Part shown: positions 57,254-64,000 of the stretch, in pieces
Layout: each line of letters opens with the position of its first letter
Position numbering within the stretch: position 1 is the first letter of the stretch
DNA from: Variovorax paradoxus
GTDB lineage: Bacteria > Pseudomonadota > Gammaproteobacteria > Burkholderiales > Burkholderiaceae_C
NCBI RefSeq assembly: GCF_030815975.1
Contig: NZ_JAUSXL010000002.1
Coordinates: 62,001 to 126,000, forward strand
Length of the DNA stretch: 64,000 nt
Direction of reading: 5' to 3'
Made by a program: the position numbers and the translations under genes
The notes under the pieces: generated by a model
What the model saw: only the letters and a program-made list of their open reading frames with translations
Database searches by the model: none
What the model was told of the DNA's origin: nothing

Positions 57254-58240
57254 TTATCTGGCGGCGGGCGGAACGGGCGTGACGGGCGTCAGCGGCCCCT
57301 TGCCGCCGAACCAGGCGATGAGGTTGTCGGCCGCGAGTTCGGCCATCGCGCGGCGCGTGGGCACGGTGGCGCTCGCGATGTGCGGCGTCAGCACCACGTT
57401 GGGCACGGTCAGCAGGTCGGGGTGGACCTTGGGCTCGCCCTCGAACACATCGAGCCCCGCCGCGGCAATGCGCTTCTCGCGCAGCGCAACGGCCAGCGCC
57501 GCGTCGTCGACGATGCCGCCGCGCGCGATGTTCACCAGCGTGGCGGTCGGCTTCATCAGCGCGATCTCGGCCGCGCCGATGGTGTGGTGCGAAGCCGGCG
57601 AATACGGCACCACCAGCACCACGTGGTCGGCCGTCTTGAGCAGCTCTTCCTTGCTCGCGTAGCTGGCCTTGCATTCGGCCTCCAGGGCCGCATCGAGCCG
57701 CGAACGGTTGTGATAGACCACCTTCATGCCGAAGCCGTGCGCACCGCGCCTGGCAATGCCCTGCCCGATGCGGCCCATGCCGATGATGCCGAGCGTGGAG
57801 CCGTGGATGTCGGAGCCCGCGAACATGTCGAAGCTCCACTTCTGCCACTTGCCCGCGCGCAGGAAGTGTTCGCTCTCGGTGATGCGGCGCGCCGTGGCCA
57901 TCAGCAGCGCAAAGCCGAAGTCGGCCGTGGTCTCGGTGAGCACGTCGGGCGCGTTGGTGCCGAGCACGCCGTGCGCGGCCATCGCATCGACGTCGAAGTT
58001 GTTGTAGCCGACAGCCATGTTGGCGCAGATCTTCAGGTCGGGGCAGGCCTCGAGCACGGCGGTGTCGATGCGCTCGCTGCCGGTGGTGAAGGCGCCCTGC
58101 TTGCCTTGCAGTTTTGCGATCAGTTGCTCCTTGCTCCAGCTCTCGTCGGCCTGGTTCGACTCGACCTCGAAATGCTGCGAGAGGCGCTCGATGGTTTCGG
58201 GAAAGATCGCGCGTGCGACCAGGATCTTGGGCTTGCTCAT
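57254..58240 (-). CDS. D-2-hydroxyacid dehydrogenase (glyoxylate/hydroxypyruvate reductase type)
   Basis: A 328-aa NAD(P)H-dependent reductase of the GyaR/GhrB group. The Rossmann motif is GIIGMGRIGQGIARRG (about residue 152). The catalytic triad is Arg in VNIARGGIVDD, Glu in GLDVFEGEP and His in VVLTPHIASAT. It probably reduces glyoxylate or hydroxypyruvate. It starts 11 bp after the NhaD-type antiporter gene, suggesting one transcript. Confidence 0.92.
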   Translation of the reverse strand: MSKPKILVARAIFPETIERLSQHFEVESNQADESWSKEQLIAKLQGKQGAFTTGSERIDTAVLEACPDLKICANMAVGYNNFDVDAMAAHGVLGTNAPDVLTETTADFGFALLMATARRITESEHFLRAGKWQKWSFDMFAGSDIHGSTLGIIGMGRIGQGIARRGAHGFGMKVVYHNRSRLDAALEAECKASYASKEELLKTADHVVLVVPYSPASHHTIGAAEIALMKPTATLVNIARGGIVDDAALAVALREKRIAAAGLDVFEGEPKVHPDLLTVPNVVLTPHIASATVPTRRAMAELAADNLIAWFGGKGPLTPVTPVPPAAR

Positions 58241-58251
58241 GATGTTTGCAC

Positions 58252-59664
58252 TCAACGGAAGAAGATGAAGGTGGAAAGAACGAACAGCGGAATCAGGACG
58301 GCCACGGACCAGCCCATGTAGCCGAAGAAGCTCGGCATGCGAACGCCGCGGCTCTCGGCAATGGCCTTGACCATGAGGTTGGGCGCGTTGCCGATGTAGC
58401 TGTTGGCGCCCATGAACACGGAACCGGCCGAAATCGCGGCCAGCGTGGTGGCGTAGGTGGTCATGAGCGTGGCCGGGTCGCCGCCCGCAGTGTTGAAGAA
58501 CACGAGGTAGGTCGGCGCGTTGTCCAGGAACGAGCTCAGGATGCCGGAAGCCCAGAAATACATGGCCGGATCGGGCTGGCCGTCGTGCCTTGTCACCGCC
58601 GCGATCACGGCCGCGAACGGCCCGTGCGCGCCGGCCTTGAGCATAGCGATCACCGGGATGATGGTCAGGAAGATGCCCGCGAACAGCTTGGCCACCTCGG
58701 CCATCGGGCCCCATTCGAACTGGTTGTCGGCATGCACCTTGGCCGAGGTGGTCCTGAACGAAAGCAGCGTGATGGCGATGAGCCCGATGTCGCGCACCAG
58801 CCCCGGCAGCCCGACGTGCGTGCCGAACACCTCGAAGCCGACGGGCGATTTCCATACGCCGGAGAGCAGCACCAGGAAGACCACGCCGCCCAGCAGCCAG
58901 AAATTCGCGGCACCGTCGAAGCCGACGCGCCGGGTGTCCGGCGTCGGGTCGAATGGCAGCACACCCTCCTTGCGGTAGTGATGGCGGTCGACGACGTAGA
59001 ACAGCGCCAGCAGCATGCCGACGAGGAACAGCGTGTTGGGCAGGATGTTGCGCGCCGTCCAGAAGAAATCGACGCCCTTCAGAAAGCCGAGGAACAGCGG
59101 CGGGTCGCCAAGCGGCGTGAGCGAACCTCCCGCATTCGAGACGATGAAGATGAAGAACACCACCACATGCGCCTTGCTCACGCGGTTGTCGTTGGCGCGG
59201 ATCAGCGGGCGGATCAGCAGCATCGAGGCGCCCGTGGTGCCCATGAGGCTCGCCAGCACCGCGCCAATGGCAAGGATGGCCGTGTTGAGCCCGGGCGCGC
59301 CGTGCAGGTTGCCGCGGATGTGGATGCCGCCCGCCACCGTGAACAGCGCAGTGAGCAGGATGATGAAGGGGATGTATTCCTCCACCAGGGCGTGCACGAG
59401 CTGGGCCCCGGCCAGCGGTGCGCCATGGATCGCGGCAAAGGGAAGCAGGAATGCCAGTGCCCATGCCGCGGAGATCTTGCCGTAGTGGTGGTGCCAGACC
59501 GACGGGGCCAGCAGCGGCATCAGCGCGATCGACAGCAGGATGCCCGCGAACGGAAGGCCCCAGAGCGCCGACAGCTTGCTGCCGTCGAACTCGGCAGCCA
59601 TGGCCAGCGCGGGGAACATCATCGGCAGCGCTGCGGCTGCCGCCAGGCGGACTCTTCTTTTCAT
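58252..59664 (-). CDS. NhaD-type sodium:proton antiporter (ion transporter superfamily)
   Basis: A 470-aa inner-membrane protein with a cleavable-type N-terminus (residues 1-23) and 11-12 further helices. SNAGGSLTPLGDPPLFLGFLKG and SSFLDNAPTYLVFFN are the NhaD/ArsB-CitM-superfamily signature segments, including the essential Asp in FLDNAP. Expected role: Na+/H+ exchange. A citrate-type carrier is a less likely alternative. It is the first gene before the hydroxyacid dehydrogenase. Confidence 0.88.
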   Translation of the reverse strand: MKRRVRLAAAAALPMMFPALAMAAEFDGSKLSALWGLPFAGILLSIALMPLLAPSVWHHHYGKISAAWALAFLLPFAAIHGAPLAGAQLVHALVEEYIPFIILLTALFTVAGGIHIRGNLHGAPGLNTAILAIGAVLASLMGTTGASMLLIRPLIRANDNRVSKAHVVVFFIFIVSNAGGSLTPLGDPPLFLGFLKGVDFFWTARNILPNTLFLVGMLLALFYVVDRHHYRKEGVLPFDPTPDTRRVGFDGAANFWLLGGVVFLVLLSGVWKSPVGFEVFGTHVGLPGLVRDIGLIAITLLSFRTTSAKVHADNQFEWGPMAEVAKLFAGIFLTIIPVIAMLKAGAHGPFAAVIAAVTRHDGQPDPAMYFWASGILSSFLDNAPTYLVFFNTAGGDPATLMTTYATTLAAISAGSVFMGANSYIGNAPNLMVKAIAESRGVRMPSFFGYMGWSVAVLIPLFVLSTFIFFR

Positions 59665-59689
59665 GGGGCCGTACCGTACCAGACAGGCG

Positions 59690-60910
59690 TCAGGCCGGCG
59701 GCTGCTCGATCTCGAACACCTGGCGCAGGTACGCCAGGTATTTTTCGTCCTCGCACATGTTCTTGGAAGGCGTGTCCGACAGCTTGGCCACCGGCTGGCC
59801 GTTGCAGTTGATCATCTTGATGACGATCTGCAGCGGCTCGTAGCCGAGGTCGTTGGTGAGATTGGTCCCGATGCCGAACGCCAGCTGGCAGCGGCCGCGG
59901 AACTGCTGATAGAGCTCGATGGTGCGCGGCACAGTGAGGCTGTCGCTGAAGATCAGCGTCTTGGTGAGCGGATCGACCCGGTTGGCGGCGTAGTGCGCCA
60001 GCATGCGTTCGCCCCACTGGAACGGATCGCCGCTGTCATGGCGCGCGCCGTCGAACAGCTTGCAGAAATAAAGATCGAAGTCGCGCAGGAAGGCGCTCAT
60101 GCCGTAGACATCGGACAGCGCAATGCCCAGGTCGCCACGGTATTCGCGGGCCCAGTTCTCGAAGCCGAAGATCTGGCTGTCGCGCAGCCGCGGACCGAGC
60201 CCCTGGCAGGCCTGCAGGTATTCATGCGCCATGGTGCCGAGCGGGATCAGGCCGAGCTTCATGGCATAGAGCACGTTGCTGGTGCCCGCGAGCTGGGGCA
60301 GCCGCGCGCCGGGCTCGGCGTGCACCGGCGGCGAGGTGACGGCGCCGAGCCTGGCGTTCAGCGTGCGCAGCACCTCTTCATGCCAGTCCTTGGAGAAGCG
60401 GCGGCGCGTGCCGTAGTCGGCAATCTTGAGATCGGACAGGCCGGCATCCTGCAGCTCCCCGATCTTGGTCTCCAGGCGCCGCCGGCCTTCCTCGAAGTCG
60501 GGCTTCTTCTGCGTGTTGCGGAAGTAGACCTCGTTCACGATGGCCAGCACCGGAATCTCGAACAGGATGGTGTGCAGCCACGGGCCCGTGATGCGGATCT
60601 CGAGCTCGCCCGAGGGCTGGGGCGTGATGGTGATGTACTTTTCGTTGAGCCGGAACAGGCCCAGGAAGTCGACGAAATCGCTCTTGATGAAGCGCATCGA
60701 GCGCAGGTACGCGAGCTCGGCATCCCGGAACTGCAACGAGCAGAGGCTTCGCACCTCTTCGCGGATCTGTCCGGCGAACTGCGCCAGGTCGATGCCGGGG
60801 TTGCGGCACTTGAACCGGTACTCGACCCGGGCTCCCGGGAAGTGATGCAGGACGACCTGCATCATGGTGAACTTGTAGAGGTCGGTGTCGAGCAGGCTGT
60901 GAATGATCAT
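59690..60910 (-). CDS. pncB: Nicotinate phosphoribosyltransferase
   Basis: Salvages nicotinate to NaMN for NAD synthesis; 406 aa. Typical segments are [20 protein letters not shown] at the start, the phosphorylated-His region ([10 protein letters not shown], about residue 225), and the PRPP/phosphate loop [23 protein letters not shown] in the C-terminal part. It diverges from csbD across 176 bp that contain a 9-bp inverted repeat. Confidence 0.95.
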   Translation of the reverse strand: MIIHSLLDTDLYKFTMMQVVLHHFPGARVEYRFKCRNPGIDLAQFAGQIREEVRSLCSLQFRDAELAYLRSMRFIKSDFVDFLGLFRLNEKYITITPQPSGELEIRITGPWLHTILFEIPVLAIVNEVYFRNTQKKPDFEEGRRRLETKIGELQDAGLSDLKIADYGTRRRFSKDWHEEVLRTLNARLGAVTSPPVHAEPGARLPQLAGTSNVLYAMKLGLIPLGTMAHEYLQACQGLGPRLRDSQIFGFENWAREYRGDLGIALSDVYGMSAFLRDFDLYFCKLFDGARHDSGDPFQWGERMLAHYAANRVDPLTKTLIFSDSLTVPRTIELYQQFRGRCQLAFGIGTNLTNDLGYEPLQIVIKMINCNGQPVAKLSDTPSKNMCEDEKYLAYLRQVFEIEQPPA

Positions 60911-60959
60911 GGTGCGGCGCGCGTTGTCCCAAGCTTTTCGGCGTGCGCCCGATTATCAC

Positions 60960-60989
60960 GGGCGCCGTCGGCTTGTGCCTACGGCGCCC
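60960..60989. repeat. Inverted repeat in the pncB-csbD intergenic region
   Basis: GGGCGCCGT and ACGGCGCCC, 9 bp each, separated by 12 nt. There is no T tract on either side, so it is not an obvious terminator; it lies between two divergent genes. Confidence 0.6.
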
Positions 60990-61086
60990 GCACAGGGCGT
61001 CCTACCGCCAGGGTGAATCGGCGCCGCGACAGTCCGTGCACGGCAGCCGGGGAGCTTGCCGAATCCATCTTTTCAAGGAGATTCGC

Positions 61087-61320
61087 ATGAACAAGGACAC
61101 CATCGAAGGCAACTGGAAACAGCTCAAGGGCAAGGTCAAGGAGCAATGGGGCAAGTTGACCGACGATGACTTCGACGTGATCGCCGGCAAGCGCGACCAG
61201 CTGCTGGGCCGCATCCAGGAGCGCCACGGCATCAGCCGCGACGAGGCCGAAAAGCAGGTCCGGGACTGGGAAACCCGCGACGGCCGCACGCCCGAGGCCC
61301 TCTGGTACGAGAAGTACTGA
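61087..61320 (+). CDS. CsbD family stress protein
   Basis: A 77-aa CsbD-like protein. MNKDTIEGNWKQLKGKVKEQWGKLTDDDFDVIAGKRDQL is the family pattern, followed by the IQERHGISRDEAEKQVRDW helix. The biochemical role is unknown; homologues are induced by general stress sigma factors. AAGGAG lies 6 nt before the ATG. It is followed 38 bp later by a secreted Cys-repeat protein. Confidence 0.93.
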   Translation: MNKDTIEGNWKQLKGKVKEQWGKLTDDDFDVIAGKRDQLLGRIQERHGISRDEAEKQVRDWETRDGRTPEALWYEKY

Positions 61321-61358
61321 TCTCCCGATTCCTCTCTGAACAGCAAAGAAAGAACATC

Positions 61359-61781
61359 ATGAAAAAACACTTGCTCATGCTCGCTCTTGCGTCCACCTGC
61401 TTCATGGCCACCCAAGCCGGTGCCATGACCAAGGACGAATACAAGGCAGCCAAGGAAAAGGTCGAAGCCGACTACAAGTCCGCCAAGGCCCAGTGCGATG
61501 CGATGAAGGACAACGCGAAGGACGTCTGCCAGAAGGAAGCCAAGGGCACGGAAAACGTGGCGAAGGCCGAGCTCGAACAGCAGTACAAGCCGAGCGACGC
61601 CCATGCCCGCAAGCTGGCCGAGGAGAAGGTCAAGGCGACGTACGAAGTCGCCAAGGAAAAATGCGACGATCAGTCCGGCGATGCCAAGGCCGCCTGCGTG
61701 AAGCAGGCCAAGGCCGACGAGGCCCAGGGCAAGGCCGACATCAAGGCCATGAAAAAGACGAAGACGAAGACGGCCATGTAA
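61359..61781 (+). CDS. Secreted Lys/Ala-rich protein with a Cys-x10-Cys repeat
   Basis: A 140-aa protein with a signal peptide (residues 1-22, cleaved near AGA). The mature part is helical and Lys/Ala/Glu-rich. It has two copies of one unit: Cys46 and Cys57, then Cys102 and Cys113, both pairs spaced 11 and offset by exactly 56 residues. Around them, AKAQCDAMKDNAKDVCQKEAK matches AKEKCDDQSGDAKAACVKQAK in pattern (each unit about 21 residues). Similar short proteins occur in Burkholderiales without a known role. It is 38 bp after csbD and has a terminator. Confidence 0.8.
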   Translation: MKKHLLMLALASTCFMATQAGAMTKDEYKAAKEKVEADYKSAKAQCDAMKDNAKDVCQKEAKGTENVAKAELEQQYKPSDAHARKLAEEKVKATYEVAKEKCDDQSGDAKAACVKQAKADEAQGKADIKAMKKTKTKTAM

Positions 61782-61802
61782 GCGCGGCCCGATCCGCGCG
61801 GC

Positions 61803-61834
61803 AAAAAAAAAGCGCCCTCCCCGGGCGCTTTTTC
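61803..61834. terminator. Terminator between the Cys-repeat gene and the thioesterase
   Basis: AGCGCCC/GGGCGCT stem with a short loop, A9 before and T5 after; usable from both strands by the convergent genes. Confidence 0.85.
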
Positions 61835-61842
61835 TTGGGGGA

Positions 61843-62286
61843 TCAGGCCTTCAGCGAATCGACCACGCGCTGCAGCTCCTCGGGCAGGGGCACCGGCCGC
61901 TGCGTCGCCCGGTCCACATACACGTGCACGAAGTGGCCCTGGGCAGCCGCGGTTTCCGTGCCCTGCGCAAAGAGCGCGATCTCGTAGCGCACGCTCGAGC
62001 GGCCGGCCTGGGCCACCCGGATGCCAGCCTCCACGGTCTGGGGAAAGGCGATCGGGGCGAAGTAGTTGCACTGCGTCTCGACCACGAAGCCGATGGTCTG
62101 CCCCTGGTGGATGTCGAGCGCGCCGCGTTCGATCAGCAGCGCATTCACCGCGGTGTCGAACCAGCTGTAGTAGACGACGTTGTTGACATGGCCGTACATG
62201 TCGTTGTCGGCCCAGCGCGTGGGAATGCTGCGAAAGGCGCGGTAGCTGCTTCGGGAATGCGGCGCGGGTTTGGAGTCGGAGCTCAT
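61843..62286 (-). CDS. Acyl-CoA thioesterase (4-hydroxybenzoyl-CoA thioesterase family)
   Basis: A 147-aa hot-dog-fold thioesterase. The active-site loop is [22 protein letters not shown], with the catalytic Asp (about residue 27) and the H-x-N segment. The acyl specificity cannot be told from sequence. Its ATG overlaps the stop of the HDAC-like gene (ATGA), so the two are co-translated. Confidence 0.9.
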   Translation of the reverse strand: MSSDSKPAPHSRSSYRAFRSIPTRWADNDMYGHVNNVVYYSWFDTAVNALLIERGALDIHQGQTIGFVVETQCNYFAPIAFPQTVEAGIRVAQAGRSSVRYEIALFAQGTETAAAQGHFVHVYVDRATQRPVPLPEELQRVVDSLKA

Positions 62287-63218
62287 CGCGCGGCATTCTG
62301 CCAGCGGCGCCAGTAGTCGAACGCCACCCTGAAAGTGCCCAGCTGCACCTGCACCGTCTCGGCGATGTCGCTGGCGTAGCCTCCGGCCATCGCGAAGGCC
62401 AGCGGAACGCGGCGCTGCCAGGCCCAGTCGAACACCCGGCGGTCGCGCGCCTCCAGGCCGTCGAACGTCAGCTTGAGCCGGCCGAGCCGGTCGCGCTCGA
62501 AGGGGTCGGCACCCGCCAGGTAGATCACCAGGCCGGGCGAGAAGCGCCGTTCCAGCTCGTCGAGCGCCTGCTCCAGCGCGCTGAGGTAGTCGGCATCGCC
62601 GCAGCCGTCGGGCAGCTCGACGTCGAGGTCGCTGGCCTCCTTGCGGAACGGAAAGTTCTTCTGTCCGTGCAGCGACAGCGTGAAGACGCTCGGATCGCTG
62701 CGGAAGATGCTGGCCGTGCCGTTGCCCTGGTGCACGTCGAGGTCGATCACCGCGACCTTGAGCTGCCGGCCGCCGCGGCCGTGCTCCGCCTGCATCAGCC
62801 GCGCGGCCACCGCGGCGTCGTTGAAGACGCAGAATCCGCCGCCCTTGTCGGCATAGGCGTGGTGCGTGCCGCCCGCCATGTTGGCCGCCACGCCGCCGGC
62901 GAATGCCGCGCGGCAGGCCGCAATGGTCGCCCCGGTGGAGCGGCGCGAACGCTCGACCATCGCCTCGCTCCAGGGAAAGCCGATCTCCCGCATGGCCTGC
63001 GCGCTCACGCTGCCGTCGCTGATGGCGGCGATCCATTGCGGGGTGTGGGCCAGCGCCAGTTCGCCGTCGGTGGCACGCGGGGCCTGGTCCATGTCCACCG
63101 CCGGCAGGTGCTCGAGCAGGCGGTCGCGCAGCAAGGCATAGCGGGACATGGGGAAGCGATGGCCCGGTGGCAGGGGCAGTACGAACTGGCCGGAATAGAA
63201 CGCGCGCATGGCCTGCAT
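62283..63218 (-). CDS. Histone deacetylase-family amidohydrolase
   Basis: A 311-aa class IV/AcuC-like deacetylase fold. Catalytic residues are visible: the His pair in [20 protein letters not shown], the zinc ligands in [16 protein letters not shown] and [13 protein letters not shown], and the terminal GGY loop (MAGGYASD) with the transition-state tyrosine. Bacterial members deacetylate small amines or acetyl-lysine. ATG 63209 is an alternative start. It is operonic with the thioesterase. Confidence 0.93.
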   Translation of the reverse strand: MQAMRAFYSGQFVLPLPPGHRFPMSRYALLRDRLLEHLPAVDMDQAPRATDGELALAHTPQWIAAISDGSVSAQAMREIGFPWSEAMVERSRRSTGATIAACRAAFAGGVAANMAGGTHHAYADKGGGFCVFNDAAVAARLMQAEHGRGGRQLKVAVIDLDVHQGNGTASIFRSDPSVFTLSLHGQKNFPFRKEASDLDVELPDGCGDADYLSALEQALDELERRFSPGLVIYLAGADPFERDRLGRLKLTFDGLEARDRRVFDWAWQRRVPLAFAMAGGYASDIAETVQVQLGTFRVAFDYWRRWQNAAR

Positions 63219-63256
63219 TCTGGATGCCGGAGCGAATTTAGAAAGTGTGTTCTAAA

Positions 63257-63273
63257 TTGCTGCAAAGCAGCAA
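63257..63273. promoter_or_regulatory. PhaR-like operator upstream of phaP
   Basis: Perfect inverted repeat TTGCTGC-AAA-GCAGCAA, containing CTGC-N3-GCAG, the TGC-rich pattern reported for the PHB-responsive repressor PhaR. It lies 8 bp upstream of the phaP -35. Confidence 0.6.
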
Positions 63274-63280
63274 AACCCCC

Positions 63281-63308
63281 TTGATCGCAAAGCTGTGCTG
63301 CCTATACT
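63281..63308 (+). promoter_or_regulatory. phaP promoter
   Basis: TTGATC (63281-63286), a 16-nt spacer and TATACT (63303-63308), about 80 bp before the phasin start. Confidence 0.7.
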
Positions 63309-63387
63309 TGAGGCCATGCTGCACCGCAACATAAACGACGAGGCAGCGCAACGTGAACCGACCACCCTTTCCTTCTGGAGATCCCAA

Positions 63388-63939
63388 ATGGCCCTGACCG
63401 CTGACCAAATCCTCGCCGCCCAAAAAGCCAACCTCGAAACCCTGTTCGGCCTGACCACCAAGGCCTTCGAAGGCGTCGAGAAGCTCGTCGAACTCAACGT
63501 GACCGCTTCCAAGGCTGCCCTGGCCGAAGCCGCCGGCACCGCCCAAGCTGCGCTGAACGTCAAGGACGCGCAAGAACTGCTGACGCTGCAAGCCAGCCTG
63601 TTCCAGCCCCTGGCCGAAAAGACCGCTGCCTACAGCCGTCATCTGTATGACATCGCCCAGGGCACCGGCGCCGAGTTCACCAAGGCTTTCGAAGCCAAGG
63701 CCGCTGAAGCCCAGCAAAACTTCGTCGGCCTGGTCGACAGCGCTTCCAAGAACGCACCCGCCGGTTCGGAAACCGCCGTTGCCGTGCTGAAGAGCGCCGT
63801 GGCTGCCGCCAACAACGCTTTCGAATCGGTCCAGAAGGCCGTCAAGCAAGCGTCGGATGTTGCCGAAGCCAACTTCAACGCCGTGTCGACGCAAGCCGTC
63901 GCCGCCGCCAAGACCGCGACCACCTCGCGCAAGCGCTGA
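63388..63939 (+). CDS. phaP: Phasin (PHA granule-associated protein)
   Basis: A 183-aa phasin that coats polyhydroxybutyrate granules. It is almost entirely amphipathic helix. The phasin-family N-terminus is [37 protein letters not shown], followed by heptad-rich helices and a Lys/Arg end. GGAGA lies 8 nt before ATG 63388. Codon use is strongly biased, as expected for an abundant protein. A promoter and PhaR-like site lie upstream. Confidence 0.95.
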   Translation: MALTADQILAAQKANLETLFGLTTKAFEGVEKLVELNVTASKAALAEAAGTAQAALNVKDAQELLTLQASLFQPLAEKTAAYSRHLYDIAQGTGAEFTKAFEAKAAEAQQNFVGLVDSASKNAPAGSETAVAVLKSAVAAANNAFESVQKAVKQASDVAEANFNAVSTQAVAAAKTATTSRKR

Positions 63940-64000
63940 GCCGCCGGCCAAACCAGTTGTCTCCTTGGGTCCTCACGGATCCAATTCAAGCCTCGTCTTC

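Noticed and set aside
57254..59464. A frame running from the antiporter region into the hydroxyacid dehydrogenase that could look like a fusion protein.
   Set aside because: The upstream part is an off-frame reading of the antiporter gene; the dehydrogenase starts cleanly at 58240.

Overview
The window is chromosomal DNA of a high-GC betaproteobacterium, most probably a Comamonadaceae member close to Variovorax. I infer this from gene content and order: rpsF-priB-rpsR-rplI-dnaB, surE-pcm-nlpD-rpoS, alaA-hom-thrC, hupB/tRNA-Val/ppiD, EarP with an Arg32-type EF-P, a PHB phasin, and a hemP next to tonB-exbB-exbD. Coding density is very high. No gene-free stretch exceeds about 250 bp. I see no insertion sequence, prophage, CRISPR array, integrase or rRNA. 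Two tRNAs (His-GUG and Val-UAC) carry encoded CCA ends.

Layout. 0-7.3 kb: a DapA-superfamily aldolase (+), then on the minus strand alaA-hom-thrC-mobB-moeA-moaD (alanine/homoserine/threonine synthesis and molybdenum cofactor). 7.3-12.6 kb (+): a Mth938-type protein, the peroxiredoxin bcp, a PIN-PhoH ATPase, and a small cluster of VOC, EVE, GyrI-like and WYL-regulator genes. 12.6-16.3 kb (-): the ribosomal/replication operon, dnaB and an unknown gene. 16.5-19.9 kb: divergent ppsA and its regulatory kinase/phosphorylase ppsR.

19.9-30.2 kb is a peroxide and iron block. ahpC and ahpF (minus) diverge from bacterioferritin, with an almost perfect OxyR tetra-site in between. A Fiu/PiuA-type TonB-dependent receptor, PiuC, a small PepSY protein and a cytochrome b561 form one minus-strand operon. 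It diverges from bfd-tonB-exbB-exbD, followed by hemP under its own Fur box and a convergent GlcG/HbpS gene. Together these genes import ferric siderophore, energise the outer-membrane receptor, probably reduce or release the iron, and store it while controlling peroxide.

30.4-37.6 kb: a Bax-inhibitor-1-type membrane protein, rlmD, surE-pcm-nlpD-rpoS, a quinone oxidoreductase and an H-NS-family gene. As written, nlpD is broken by two single-base frameshifts, while the flanking genes are intact. 37.9-47.4 kb: tRNA-His, a PEBP protein, stress and phosphatase genes, ppiD, tRNA-Val, hupB, then a ttuC-type dehydrogenase operonic with a fluoroacetate-dehalogenase-like hydrolase, both divergent from a LysR regulator, and a DMT transporter with pgsA. 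47.4-64 kb: uvrC, an M20 peptidase, earP-efp, an enoyl-CoA hydratase, a LOG-family protein, MFS-rmuC, a hydroxyacid dehydrogenase with an NhaD-type antiporter, pncB, csbD, a secreted Cys-repeat protein, an HDAC-like/thioesterase pair, and phaP with a PhaR-like operator.

The most notable points are the double frameshift in nlpD, the receptor-PiuC-PepSY-cytochrome b561 operon as a possible two-part ferrisiderophore reductase, the complete OxyR site at ahpC, the dehalogenase/ttuC/LysR module, the PhaR-like site at phaP, and a possible attenuator with a leader ORF in front of phoH.
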